The notes under the pieces were generated by a model. The model saw nothing but the letters and a program-made list of their open reading frames with translations. It was not told the DNA's origin and ran no database searches. A program made the translations under genes and the position numbers. A stretch of DNA of 64,000 nt from NCBI GenBank assembly GCA_031556725.1, contig JAVBSL010000009.1, positions 1 through 64,000 of the forward strand, given 5' to 3'. Shown one piece after another: positions 23,053 through 33,236 of this stretch (positions are counted from its first letter, which is position 1; every line of letters begins with the position of its first letter). This DNA comes from UBA935 sp031556725 (GTDB lineage: Bacteria; Bacillota; Clostridia; Lachnospirales; Lachnospiraceae).

Positions 23053-24438
23053 TCATCCCACCATCAACATAATGCTCAGAAGAAAAGTATTCTCCTTCTG
23101 TTCTATATCAATATCGCCATAATATTTCTGCGCTATCTTACGAATATTCGTAAGTCCAAATCCATGATTTTCTTTATCCTGCTTTGTACTTGCAGGAAGA
23201 CCTGTGTCCTCATCAAGTTCCACTATTTTCATCATACAATTTTCAATTTCGATTATGTAAGCATTTTTCTTACGGTACGAAGTGACAGATACATAGGGAT
23301 TATTGCATCCTGTTGTTCCCTCCAGGGCATTTTCTATCCCATTATTCAAAATCACACTGATGTCAAAAGCACCTGCTTCTGTATCTATCGGATAATAAAA
23401 TTCGCATTGAAATGCAATCTTCCTCGCTTCTGCCTCCTTTTGTTTTTGTGTCAGTATCACATCCGTAACCGGATTTCCGGTTTTAATTTGCGCTACACTT
23501 TCGCTCCACTTTATTTTCAAATCCGAAAGATAATTTTCTAATTCTTCTTTCTCTTTTTTCATAAAAAGATTTTCCAGTACCGAGAGATGATTGCCCATAT
23601 CATGCTTTAATCCCCGAATATCGTTATATAATTTTTCTACTTCTCCAATATTGTTTTTGATGTTCGCAATCTGCTCTGCCAACAGGACATTTTCTTTTTC
23701 TTCCTTCTGCTTTTCCTTTATCCACTGATATACCACTATGGTAACAAATAAAGTGGAGCAAGAAACCACCTGATATATGGTTTCCAACAATTTGTATCCT
23801 CCATGCACATTCCAGATATATAACCCGGTATCACCTACATATATATCCGAAAAAATTTTAAAAGCAGAATAACCGGTCATCACCGTAAAAAGCATGGAAA
23901 GAAGTAATAAAAGTTCCTTTCTGCTTATATTTTCCTTTTTGTTTACATACACCTTATGTATTCCGGTAATCATTAGATACAGGAGCCCCCCTTTAATTAT
24001 GCAGGTAATGAGCTCTGCAAACATAAAAATAATAAACTGCAGCGTAACCCTCTTCATCATATATGATGTATTTATGAAAAGGGTAAACATCAAACTCCTT
24101 GGCACCAATGCAATACCTTGTGCTATCCACTCAAGCAAATACATCGTTATTACTAGAAATACTTTTTGTTCTACATTTCTCCTGTCAATGATACACATCA
24201 CAAGGAACGCCGCCGTCACTCCATATATTCTTGGAAATGAAATCAAAAACGGAACAAAATACAGTACCAGCATGACCGCAGAATAGCTTATTCCCACCAT
24301 CCTGTCATATTTGTTTTTTTTGAGAAATGGTCCGGCAAAATAGTAAAGGAACCATCCTTCTATAGATAGACTGATGACTCCTGCCATACGGGAAACTATC
24401 GACCAATACATCTCCATATTTTCCATTCCTGTTTTCAT
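23053..24438 (-). CDS. AgrC-type GHKL sensor histidine kinase
   Basis: The 461-residue protein has six or seven membrane helices in the first 220 residues, then a coiled linker, an H-box (RGLKHDMGNHLSVLENLF) and a GHKL ATPase domain (NNGIENALEG, GFGLTNIRKIAQKYYG). This layout is that of AgrC/peptide-pheromone kinases. It overlaps the response regulator gene upstream by 4 bp (ATGA). No AgrB or pheromone-peptide gene is seen within 2 kb on either side, so the ligand is unknown. Confidence 0.85.
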   Translation of the reverse strand: MKTGMENMEMYWSIVSRMAGVISLSIEGWFLYYFAGPFLKKNKYDRMVGISYSAVMLVLYFVPFLISFPRIYGVTAAFLVMCIIDRRNVEQKVFLVITMYLLEWIAQGIALVPRSLMFTLFINTSYMMKRVTLQFIIFMFAELITCIIKGGLLYLMITGIHKVYVNKKENISRKELLLLLSMLFTVMTGYSAFKIFSDIYVGDTGLYIWNVHGGYKLLETIYQVVSCSTLFVTIVVYQWIKEKQKEEKENVLLAEQIANIKNNIGEVEKLYNDIRGLKHDMGNHLSVLENLFMKKEKEELENYLSDLKIKWSESVAQIKTGNPVTDVILTQKQKEAEARKIAFQCEFYYPIDTEAGAFDISVILNNGIENALEGTTGCNNPYVSVTSYRKKNAYIIEIENCMMKIVELDEDTGLPASTKQDKENHGFGLTNIRKIAQKYYGDIDIEQKENTFLLSIMLMVG

Positions 24439-25139
24439 CTCCTTTGGTTATACTTCATATATTTTTTTACAAAATCCGGGAAATTTTGTTTTGCCATCAG
24501 GGCTGTCCCCTTTTCCAAATAAATTGTCGTGGAATTATATTTTTCCACATATTTGAAATTTACAAGATACGCTCGGTGGGTTCTGAAAAAATTTTCTCCG
24601 GCCACAGCTGCAAGCTCAGACATTTTTCCATAGTATTCAATATCAGCATCTTTTTTGTGGATTACAATTTTTCTGTTAAATACCTCTGCGTAAATAATAT
24701 CGTCAACCAATACCTTGCTATGTACCCCTCTAATATTTATCATTATATATTTTTCTTGCGTAATCGGCTGGTTTTCCCTATCTGAAAGACACTGTTTCAT
24801 TGCTCTTAAGAAAACATTTTCAAACTTTTTATCATCAACAGGTTTTACCAGGTAGTGAAAAGCTCCTACATCAAATGCTTGAAATACATAATCCTCCATA
24901 CCCGTTACAAAAATAAGAATGGTATTTTTATCTGCTTTTCGTAGTGCTCTTGCTGTTTCCATCCCATTTTGGCCCTGCATTTGAATATCTAAAAACAAAA
25001 TATCTATCTGTTCTTCTGATTTCAGCAGTTCATCTCCCGAACTGAAAAAACTTATCTTGGCCTTTGGACAAATGCCATGTACTTTATTTCCAATCAACTC
25101 CCTGATATTCTCTTCATCATCGCATATTGCTATCTTCAC
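24435..25139 (-). CDS. LytTR-family response regulator (AgrA-type)
   Basis: The 234-residue protein has a receiver domain (CDDEENIR, acceptor Asp in ILFLDIQMQGQNGM, Lys in YLVKPVDD) and a LytTR DNA-binding domain (residues about 130-234, with IIYAEVFNRKIVIH and FFRTHRAYLVNFKYVEKY). It is the partner of the GHKL kinase, whose start overlaps its stop. Such pairs usually control adjacent genes; the FlxA-like gene and the glycosidase operon are the nearest. Confidence 0.88.
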   Translation of the reverse strand: MKIAICDDEENIRELIGNKVHGICPKAKISFFSSGDELLKSEEQIDILFLDIQMQGQNGMETARALRKADKNTILIFVTGMEDYVFQAFDVGAFHYLVKPVDDKKFENVFLRAMKQCLSDRENQPITQEKYIMINIRGVHSKVLVDDIIYAEVFNRKIVIHKKDADIEYYGKMSELAAVAGENFFRTHRAYLVNFKYVEKYNSTTIYLEKGTALMAKQNFPDFVKKYMKYNQRR

Positions 25140-25245
25140 GTTGCCACTTCCTTTGCAATTCTTTCTTTATCGCCTTTGATGTGATGCACTGTTTTCAGTC
25201 CAATAATATCACAAATTGTAGCTATAAACAATTCCAACGTATATC

Positions 25246-27678
25246 CTAATATACTTTAAGAAAACAGCCTATTCCTTTAATAATATGGCCATTTGCCATT
25301 TCCACAAAGCCACAGGCAAAATGATATGGGAAAGTCTTTCCTGCTGACATACTCATTGTCAAAATAGAGTTTGATTCCAGAATTCTTTTCAGGAAGAGTG
25401 CTCCTTTCAGCTTATTATCCCGTTCTGTACCCTCCGGTAATTTGCGTGCCTTTTTTTCACTGCCCGCTGCAACTGAAAGAACCGCTTTAAACAAAATCCT
25501 GCCCAGGAAAGTCTGGTTCAGGTCAGTGAATCTGGATTCTAATGTAATCGGTAACGATGGCTCTTTTGAGGGGATTTTTACACCACTCATTGTTTCAAAC
25601 ACCTGGTCAGTCACCAGGTCAAGCTTTGCTTCCCGATAGATATCATCTGCCGCCGGAACTTCTTTCTGTTCCCTTTCTTCTCCCTGTAGCTCCACATTTT
25701 CTGCCCAGATCACAGTGTTGGCATCCTTACATATCTGGACATTATAAGTCCCTTTTTCAACAATAAACCTTTTTCCTTCCAGCAAAAATACCGCCAGCTC
25801 CGCCACCGGGATCGTAAGTCTGACTTCGCCTGTTTCCCCCTGTTTCAAATATAACTTTGTGAATGCCTTCAGTTCCTTTTGGGGTTTCCACAATCTGGTT
25901 CCCGGTCCCGAGACATAACACTGTACTACCTCGGCACCATCCATTTTACCGGTATTGGTAATCTTTCCGGTAACTTCTATCCTTTCCCCATCTAAAGTCA
26001 TGGAAAAATCCTGATATGCGAATTGGGTATAGCTTAATCCGTAGCCGAACGGATAACGGACCGCCTTCTTCGCCGTCTGATAATAGCGATATCCCACATA
26101 AATACTTTCTTTATATACTTCAGCGGCAGATTTCCCGTAGGTTTGGGAAAAAGGAACATCTTCATATTTTTCAACCCAGGTTTCGGCCAGACGTCCGGAG
26201 GGATTTCTTTTCCCAAATAGCAGTTCTGTGGTTGCGTATCCGCCATTTTGTCCCGGCAGATACATATTAAGAATAGCATTCACCTTTTCCACGAATGGCA
26301 GTTCCATACTGGATCCGCCAAATAAAATAACGGTAATTTCTTTCTTCCGGGCACAAAGTTTTTCAATTAATTGCAGCTGGTTTTCCGGCAGCTTCATGTT
26401 CTCTCTGTCAGCGCCTTCACCTTCCACATAATCCGTCAGACCTGCAAAAATCAGGATTTTATCATATTTCACAGCAGCATTAATGGCTTCCGAAATCAAT
26501 TTTTCTTCCGGATCAACCTGATTTTCAAAATAACCCTTTACATAATGGTACTTCACCTTTGCCGCTTCAAACGACATTTGTGGCGTACTAAGTCTGGCCG
26601 GATGGATCATCGAACTGCCGGCTCCCTGATATCTCATTTTTTCAAACAGTTCACCTACTACAAGAAAAGAATCGCTCTCTTGCAATGGGAGCATTCCATC
26701 ATTTTTTAAAAGCACTGCGGAATCCACTGCAATTTCTGCTGCCAGGGCATGATGTTCATTCCTCATCTGCTCTGTCAATTCACCTTTCTTTATTGGTTGC
26801 TTTATCTTATTTTTCTGGCATTTATTAATAAGATTTAACATGTTCTCCACAGCTTGATTCAATTTATTCTGCAGGAGATACCCGCTATTTACTGCATCTA
26901 TAATCCATTTTCGGCAGATCGCCGTATCCCCCGGCATTTCCAGATCCAAACCTGCTGCCACGCCGTCCACTCTCTGATGGGTTGCCCCCCAATCTGAGAT
27001 AACAGCACCGTCGAATCCCCATTCTTTTCTTAAAATATCCGTTAATAACCATGAATTCTCGCTGCAGTACGTTCCATTTATCCTGTTGTAGGCACACATC
27101 ATGGTAAAGGGGACTGCTTCCTTTACTACCTTTTCAAAAGGCTTTAGATAGATTTCACGCATCGCTCTTTCATCTGCAACAGAATTTCCCACAAATCGGT
27201 AATTCTCTGAATTGTTCAGGGCAAAATGCTTCACCGAAACCCCTACTCCATTCTCCTGAATGCCTTTCACTTCGGCTGTACCGAAAGCACCAGCCAGTAA
27301 TGGGTCTTCGGAAAAATATTCAAAATTGCGCCCACACAAAGGATTCTTTTTAATATTGACACCCGGTCCCAGCAAAACATCCACTTCGTAATTGGCACAT
27401 TCTGCTGCAATTGCTTTTCCCATTCGATATACATTTTCCGGATTCCAACTGGAAGCCGTGGTGGCTGCCGTGGGAAAAGATGTGGCCGGTTCACTTTCCG
27501 ATATCCCATTATCCTGAGAACCTCCGATCTGCTTTCTGAGTCCGTGAGGACCATCGGACATACTAAGGGCCGGAATATGTAATCTTGGAACCGGATTGGT
27601 ATACATGAAATCTGTTCCTGATAAAAGTGTGGCTTTTTCCTCCAAAGTCAGTTCATTCAAGATTTCCTTTACATTCAT
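25246..27678 (-). CDS. GH3 beta-glucosidase-type glycoside hydrolase
   Basis: The 810-residue enzyme cleaves terminal beta-linked sugars. It shows the GH3 N-terminal barrel (MSDGPHGLR, VLLGPGVNIKKNPLCGRNFEYFSEDP, VKHFALNNSE) with the nucleophile Asp in GAVISDWGATH, the alpha/beta sandwich domain (AVLLKNDGMLPL, LPGQNGGYATTELLFGKRNPSGRLAETW), and a FnIII-like domain (YPFGYGLSYTQF, VVQCYV). There is no signal peptide, so it acts inside the cell. An extra ~130-residue C-terminal helical region is typical of some Firmicute members. It is the last gene of the rhamnosidase–symporter–GH3 run. Confidence 0.92.
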   Translation of the reverse strand: MNVKEILNELTLEEKATLLSGTDFMYTNPVPRLHIPALSMSDGPHGLRKQIGGSQDNGISESEPATSFPTAATTASSWNPENVYRMGKAIAAECANYEVDVLLGPGVNIKKNPLCGRNFEYFSEDPLLAGAFGTAEVKGIQENGVGVSVKHFALNNSENYRFVGNSVADERAMREIYLKPFEKVVKEAVPFTMMCAYNRINGTYCSENSWLLTDILRKEWGFDGAVISDWGATHQRVDGVAAGLDLEMPGDTAICRKWIIDAVNSGYLLQNKLNQAVENMLNLINKCQKNKIKQPIKKGELTEQMRNEHHALAAEIAVDSAVLLKNDGMLPLQESDSFLVVGELFEKMRYQGAGSSMIHPARLSTPQMSFEAAKVKYHYVKGYFENQVDPEEKLISEAINAAVKYDKILIFAGLTDYVEGEGADRENMKLPENQLQLIEKLCARKKEITVILFGGSSMELPFVEKVNAILNMYLPGQNGGYATTELLFGKRNPSGRLAETWVEKYEDVPFSQTYGKSAAEVYKESIYVGYRYYQTAKKAVRYPFGYGLSYTQFAYQDFSMTLDGERIEVTGKITNTGKMDGAEVVQCYVSGPGTRLWKPQKELKAFTKLYLKQGETGEVRLTIPVAELAVFLLEGKRFIVEKGTYNVQICKDANTVIWAENVELQGEEREQKEVPAADDIYREAKLDLVTDQVFETMSGVKIPSKEPSLPITLESRFTDLNQTFLGRILFKAVLSVAAGSEKKARKLPEGTERDNKLKGALFLKRILESNSILTMSMSAGKTFPYHFACGFVEMANGHIIKGIGCFLKVY

Positions 27679-27695
27679 TATTACCTGATCTCCTT

Positions 27696-29279
27696 CTAAT
27701 TTGCAGATTCTATTTCTCCTGCTATCTTTTCACGATAACGGCTGCCATTCTGTTGTTCATTTGCCCATACGGCTTTCTGCTTCCCGGATAATGCTTTTTC
27801 TATTTTGATTATTTCTGCCGCCTGTTCTTCTGTTTCTTCTATATGCTTAAATTTCCGTATAATCTGCTGTTTTAATAATAAGGTTTTTTCAATATTCAGT
27901 AATACTAAAAGCAATGCTAAAACAATCCCTGTGATCACTTCAAAACCCACAAAAGAAAAGGTAATCAGGCTCTGCACCTGGGCACTCTGAACCACCGCAA
28001 CCGTTTTCCCCGCTGCATTTAAAGATGGAGCCACATAACCGGAAGAAGCTAACAACAGATTAAAGATACCGGTACAAACACCTACTCCGGCAACCGCTAT
28101 AATATTATAAATCGACATTGCAACTCCGTCACAGCGAATACTGCTTTTCCATTCCAGATGATCCAATGTATCTGCAAGCAATGCCATAAATACATATGCG
28201 CAAGGCAAGCCGCCGATGTTTTTAATAAACTGGCCGATCAGTACCACCGTCATACTATTGGCATTCAGACAACAGATAAAACTGCCGATGGCATATATGA
28301 TAAACCCGATCATTGTCACATTTCTTTTACCGAACTTCTTTGCCAGCGGCCATACCAGGAAAATACCAAGCCCCATGGGAATTCCGCCAATCACCGAAAT
28401 CATCGTCTGGGTGATTCCGTCATTGTAACTGCCCAGTACATAATTACAGAAATATACCAGACCAAGGTTCTTAAAGACCGTTCCTGCTGTAAAAATCAAA
28501 AAATAGATGAAAATAATCAGCATGTATTTATCTGAAAAGACAATCTTCAGCTGGGTCAAATATGGGATTTTCTTTTCTTCTATACTTTCCTCTGTGACCC
28601 GCTCTTTTGTAAAGAAATATTCCAGCAGGGTCAAAGGCAGTGCAAAAGCAGAAAGTATTCCCATGACCAGAATCCATTTGCTGCGGTCAACTCCCAGATA
28701 CGGCATAATAATCATTGGAAATACCATCGCAACCAGAATCCCTGACATCATAATTGTTGAAATCTGATTGAATACCGAAAGTCCGCCTCTTGCCTTGGAA
28801 TCTCTGGTGGATAACGGCACCATCAGATTATGGCTCATATTGTAAATGGTATAGGCAAAGGAATAAAACAAATTATAAGATAAAATTACCCAGATCACCA
28901 TCACTATTTCATTCTGCTGAGGAACAGTAAACAGCAATATACCGCTGATTGTTAAAAGCGGTGCCGACAGTAAAATCCAGGGCCTGGCCTTTCCCTGCCC
29001 GGTTTTTGTCCGGTCAATGATATAGCCCATGATTACGTTGGTGATTGCATCAATTATTTTGGAAACAATCGGAAATATGGCCAGGAACGCCCCTCCCCAC
29101 AATCCGGTTAGTTTCAAGACATCTGTATAATAGACGTTTAAGTAGGTTGCCAGCACTGCGTTTAAAAGCAGTGCCCCGCAAGGTCCAATCAGGTAACCCA
29201 GCCATTTTTCAGATGCCTTGACCTGATTACCCTTCACTTTGCTATTCCACATTTTTGCTGATAAGGCTTTTCCGCTCAT
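27696..29279 (-). CDS. GPH-family (MFS-type) sugar symporter
   Basis: The 527-residue transporter has about 12 membrane helices and family landmarks: YYTDVLKLTG, DAITNVIMGYIIDRTKTGQGKARPW in the loop after helix 2, and a long hydrophilic C-terminal tail. The GPH family imports glycosides and pentosides with Na+ or H+. The start at 29279 is chosen because GAGGAG lies just upstream. It lies 28 bp after the rhamnosidase and 17 bp before GH3, so its likely cargo is a rhamnose- or glucose-containing oligosaccharide or glycoside. Confidence 0.9.
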   Translation of the reverse strand: MSGKALSAKMWNSKVKGNQVKASEKWLGYLIGPCGALLLNAVLATYLNVYYTDVLKLTGLWGGAFLAIFPIVSKIIDAITNVIMGYIIDRTKTGQGKARPWILLSAPLLTISGILLFTVPQQNEIVMVIWVILSYNLFYSFAYTIYNMSHNLMVPLSTRDSKARGGLSVFNQISTIMMSGILVAMVFPMIIMPYLGVDRSKWILVMGILSAFALPLTLLEYFFTKERVTEESIEEKKIPYLTQLKIVFSDKYMLIIFIYFLIFTAGTVFKNLGLVYFCNYVLGSYNDGITQTMISVIGGIPMGLGIFLVWPLAKKFGKRNVTMIGFIIYAIGSFICCLNANSMTVVLIGQFIKNIGGLPCAYVFMALLADTLDHLEWKSSIRCDGVAMSIYNIIAVAGVGVCTGIFNLLLASSGYVAPSLNAAGKTVAVVQSAQVQSLITFSFVGFEVITGIVLALLLVLLNIEKTLLLKQQIIRKFKHIEETEEQAAEIIKIEKALSGKQKAVWANEQQNGSRYREKIAGEIESAN

Positions 29280-29307
29280 TGATTCTTCTCCTCTCGATTT
29301 TGTAGCT

Positions 29308-31881
29308 TTAGACCTCATGATTACCGGCACTTAAACAGAAGGTTCTTCCATCAGGCAGCTCCACATCGGCTGTGGTATTGGCCGGTACCGCAATTTGATA
29401 AAAATAACTTCCATCCGCTTTTTTCTCCCAGTGGCAGCTTACCCGCCCATATACACTTTTGTATTCCGTTTCGGCAAATGTAAAATGCCCGCCCGGCTTT
29501 GGCGCAATAATAAAATGATTTCTGCCATCCACATGGATCCCGCACATTTCACGGAAAAGCCATTCACAGCAAGCACCTTTTGAATAATGATCAAGCGAAG
29601 CAATTCCGCCCTGGGCAGATGTTCCTTCCCATGACTCCCAGATGGTATTGGCTCCGCTCTTTGGCATAAACAGCCATCCCGGCATTTGCTCATTTTCCAA
29701 TACTCGATATGCCGATTCCAGATCATACTGTTCTAAAACATCCAGAATTAACGGTGTCGATAAGAAGCCGGTTCCCAATCGCCAATGATATTGCTCCAAC
29801 GCCTTAAGCAAACGTGTTCTGGCATAAGTTTTCTGTTTCTCATCCAGTAAATCAAAGTATAATGGCCGCACCAGTCTTGCCTGCTGATCGGTATCTAATG
29901 TAAAGCCGTCACACTTTACAAGCTCCTGATACGCTTGCCTGATCCGGGACGCCTTATCTTCGTAGAATCTGCTATCCTCGTTCTCTAAAAGCGCCGCTGC
30001 GATTTCTTTCATCAGCTCCATCACGTAGGCCGCATAAGCAGTTGCCACTTCCATGGGGGGACATACGAAATCTTTCCAGCTCATTTCATGTACTTCCGTA
30101 GGCTCTGCCCACTCACCATAGGCTTGCCCCACATTAACGATATATTTCCGCGCTTCTCCCTTTACCGGATTTCTTTTTGAAAGCAAGGCATTCTTCCCGC
30201 ATCTCTTTAATACAAATCCGGCATATTTCTTCATTGCTTCATAATGATCTTCCAGAATCTTTGTATCTCCATAAATCTTCCAGAAACGATACGGAATGAT
30301 TATACCGGCATCCGCCCAACCGCAGGCTCCATTCATGACCCGCATATAAAAATCCGTTCCGCCTTCCGGCGCAATCTGCGGAAACTTTCCATCTTTCGTC
30401 TGCCAGTCGGTAAGGTCTCTTTCATATTTGGCTGCAAATGTGGCATAATCCAATAAATACGCTGCAGAGTTAAAGAATATCTGTGCATCTCCCGTCCATC
30501 CGTGCCGTTCCCTGGTGGGGCAATCGGTTGGAATATCCGCAGAATTGTTCTTTGCTGACCAAAGAGTACTTTCTACCAGTTGATTCAACAACTCATTGGA
30601 ACTATTGAACCTTGTTCTTTGCTCCATATCGGAGTAAACGGCAATTGCTGTGAAATCTTCCGCTTTTATCGTTACATCTGTTTCTACCAGAACATATTGA
30701 AAACCAAAGATTGCAAACTTCGTTTTATAGAAATTTTCTCCTTCTTTGCAGATATACTCTACCTGCTGCAATGGAGATGTCTTTCGCTTATTACTTACCT
30801 GGATATTTTTTTGCGTAAATTCACCCTGCTGGTCAAGCATTTCTCCAAAACGCAGAAAAATTCGCTGTCCTTCTTTCGCCATTACCTTAATTTCCAGATA
30901 TCCTGCAATATTCTGGGAAAAATCAAGCACAGTCTTTCCAACCGGTGTCCTGATTGCTTTGGCCGGAAAATGTTCATGTTCTTTGATTTGCACATTATTG
31001 GCCGAAACCGGAATCACCTTGCAGGATGTGACCTTTGCCTTTTGATGATAAGATGGATATTTAGCTGCATAAACAATTTCTCCGTCCTTATTGTCCGCAA
31101 ATTGAATCGGCCCATCATTACTCCAGTCAAAACTGTCATCTGAACAGATCGTTTCAATTGTTCCATCAGCTCCGGTCAGTTCCAACTGGGCAATCAGCTT
31201 CGTTTCCTTACCATAATAATTACGCATGCCCCATGCACCGACACAGCCTCGATACCAACCATCCGCAAGTTCATAGCTCAGGGTATTCTCTCCATCCTGC
31301 AGCAGCGCAAGGACATCATAGACCTGGTACTGAATTCGTTTGCGATAATCAGTGATCCCCGGCGCCAGAATATACTCTCCCACACGTCTTCCGTTCAACC
31401 GTGCTTCGTAGACTCCGCAAGCGGTAGTGTACAAACGCGCTTTTACGATTCCACAACTGTCATTACCCTGGGAAATCCGAAATTTCTTTTGAAAGCAGTC
31501 AACCGGATAACGATTCTTTTTCCGGGGTATATAATCTCCGGTAATCCAATAAGCCTTCCAATCCTCTTCCCGCAAAAGTCCCATTTCAAAATATGTTGAT
31601 TCACTCCATGGACCTTCCTGATCTTCTTCATCCCAAAGTTTTACTTTCCATGTAACACGCTCACGGCTATTCAGGTTTTTCCCCATATATGGAATATGGG
31701 TCATCGTGCTTGATACGGCCTTTCCGGTATCCCAGACAATTTGGTCCTTTTCGTTTACTGCAAGAATCTGATAGGCACTCTGGCTCACTCCATCCTCGCA
31801 ATTCCAGAATAATCTTGGTATCTGAATATCAATTCCGATGGGACGATCTAAATACTCCGTTCTTAAATTGATTGCTTTCAT
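29308..31881 (-). CDS. GH78 alpha-L-rhamnosidase
   Basis: The 857-residue enzyme removes terminal alpha-L-rhamnose from plant glycosides and pectin fragments. The N-terminal β-domains include GVYEARLNGRRVG and the RNYYG/DDSFDW segments typical of Bac_rhamnosid_N. The catalytic barrel has SADIPTDCPTRERHGWTGD with the characteristic Asp and Glu, and a later GANTIWESWEG. There is no signal peptide, indicating cytoplasmic action after uptake by the adjacent symporter. It is the first gene of its operon and is divergent from an AraC regulator. Confidence 0.93.
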   Translation of the reverse strand: MKAINLRTEYLDRPIGIDIQIPRLFWNCEDGVSQSAYQILAVNEKDQIVWDTGKAVSSTMTHIPYMGKNLNSRERVTWKVKLWDEEDQEGPWSESTYFEMGLLREEDWKAYWITGDYIPRKKNRYPVDCFQKKFRISQGNDSCGIVKARLYTTACGVYEARLNGRRVGEYILAPGITDYRKRIQYQVYDVLALLQDGENTLSYELADGWYRGCVGAWGMRNYYGKETKLIAQLELTGADGTIETICSDDSFDWSNDGPIQFADNKDGEIVYAAKYPSYHQKAKVTSCKVIPVSANNVQIKEHEHFPAKAIRTPVGKTVLDFSQNIAGYLEIKVMAKEGQRIFLRFGEMLDQQGEFTQKNIQVSNKRKTSPLQQVEYICKEGENFYKTKFAIFGFQYVLVETDVTIKAEDFTAIAVYSDMEQRTRFNSSNELLNQLVESTLWSAKNNSADIPTDCPTRERHGWTGDAQIFFNSAAYLLDYATFAAKYERDLTDWQTKDGKFPQIAPEGGTDFYMRVMNGACGWADAGIIIPYRFWKIYGDTKILEDHYEAMKKYAGFVLKRCGKNALLSKRNPVKGEARKYIVNVGQAYGEWAEPTEVHEMSWKDFVCPPMEVATAYAAYVMELMKEIAAALLENEDSRFYEDKASRIRQAYQELVKCDGFTLDTDQQARLVRPLYFDLLDEKQKTYARTRLLKALEQYHWRLGTGFLSTPLILDVLEQYDLESAYRVLENEQMPGWLFMPKSGANTIWESWEGTSAQGGIASLDHYSKGACCEWLFREMCGIHVDGRNHFIIAPKPGGHFTFAETEYKSVYGRVSCHWEKKADGSYFYQIAVPANTTADVELPDGRTFCLSAGNHEV

Positions 31882-32022
31882 TGAAAAATATCCTCCGATT
31901 CATACCTGTATGAGTACCTTATATCTCTTATAATAGTGTAAATCGGCGTTTAATTGTTGTAATTATATTTCTTTTATTGTAAAATTATCTTTATATTTAG
32001 AAAATAAATATGTTGGAGGATT

Positions 32023-33216
32023 ATGATAAGAGAAATTGATTATGAATATATCGCAGAAAATATCTCGAATATTTCAAGAATTGCTGTTCGTGTATATCAG
32101 GAAAAGAAACTTTTACACTTCTTCAACACCTCAAGCTTTCCAATCGATCCAGGGGCTCCATTTATTGAAGAACTGCTGCAAATCGAAAAAAATGTAAGTT
32201 ATTACATCACACCGTTTTACCAATACTATGGTGTAATTAATTATATGGAGTATACGCTTATTATCGGACCCAGTTATCTGCTCCCGCCAACCCCTGCACA
32301 GATACGTGACTATATGTTCCTGCTTGGAATTGAAGAAAATTATAAACATTATTATAAAGAATTACTGGGCAGTATCACGCCAATGCCGTTGGAACTCTTT
32401 TTGCATTTACTTTGCATGGTGACATACTTCATTAGTGATAAAAAGATGAAAATATCGGAATTCCTGCTATACGATAGTTCCAGCAACATCCAGGCCCAGG
32501 AAATCTTTTCTCTGGAGGCCGGCGGAGCCATTAAGACTTCTGATTTTCTGCCGGCTGCCGTTCATGATACTTATAGATATGAAAAAGAAATGCTTGCCTA
32601 CATCTCATCCGGTGATATAGAGGGGCTTAATAAACTATTCTCAAATACTTCTTCCGGTCAGGCTGGCAAAATGGCGGGAAATTACCTGCGCCAACTGAAA
32701 AATTTATTTATTACCGCTACCACCTTAATATCACGAGCCGCCATTGAAGGCGGTATGCCGCCTGAGGAAGCGCTCTCTCTCAGTGACCGTTACATCCAGC
32801 ACAGCGAAAAATATAATAACCCTGAACAGATTGTGAATCTTCAGCATCATATGGTTCTTGATTATGCAACCCAAGTTCATGACTTAACCAAGGGGAAATC
32901 ATACAACCAGTTTATGCGCACTATCACTTCCTATATTCATGATCATCTCACCGAAGATATCTCGGTTGAACAAATGGCTAAAGATCTCTTTATGTCACAA
33001 AGTTATCTTTCAACTAAATTCAAACAGGAAAGCGGAATGACTCTAAGTGCTTTTATTCAGCAGCAGAAAATCAAAAAGTCTAAGGAATACCTGCGGAATA
33101 CTGATCGTTCTATTTTAGAGATCAGCACATTTCTTGGATTTTCCTCCCAGGGATATTTTCAAAATGTCTTTAAAAAATTAGTGGGAATGACCCCAAGAGA
33201 ATACCGGGAGCAATAG
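32023..33216 (+). CDS. AraC-family regulator of the rhamnoside operon
   Basis: The 397-residue protein has a large N-terminal region (about 1-290) without a recognised ligand domain and a C-terminal pair of helix-turn-helices: EDISVEQMAKDLFMSQSYLSTKFKQ and ILEISTFLGFSSQGYFQNVFKK, ending GMTPREYRE. It starts behind TTGGAGGATT and is divergent from the rhamnosidase gene across 141 bp. That makes it the probable activator of the 31881-25246 operon. The gap holds the AT-rich promoter region for both genes. Confidence 0.88.
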   Translation: MIREIDYEYIAENISNISRIAVRVYQEKKLLHFFNTSSFPIDPGAPFIEELLQIEKNVSYYITPFYQYYGVINYMEYTLIIGPSYLLPPTPAQIRDYMFLLGIEENYKHYYKELLGSITPMPLELFLHLLCMVTYFISDKKMKISEFLLYDSSSNIQAQEIFSLEAGGAIKTSDFLPAAVHDTYRYEKEMLAYISSGDIEGLNKLFSNTSSGQAGKMAGNYLRQLKNLFITATTLISRAAIEGGMPPEEALSLSDRYIQHSEKYNNPEQIVNLQHHMVLDYATQVHDLTKGKSYNQFMRTITSYIHDHLTEDISVEQMAKDLFMSQSYLSTKFKQESGMTLSAFIQQQKIKKSKEYLRNTDRSILEISTFLGFSSQGYFQNVFKKLVGMTPREYREQ

Positions 33217-33236
33217 CACGGCCATATAGCCACATC

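Noticed and set aside
25140..25245. Pheromone peptide (AgrD-like) gene next to the AgrC/A pair
   Set aside because: Neither strand of this gap nor 22949-23052 holds a short ORF with a ribosome site and a cysteine-containing amphipathic peptide.
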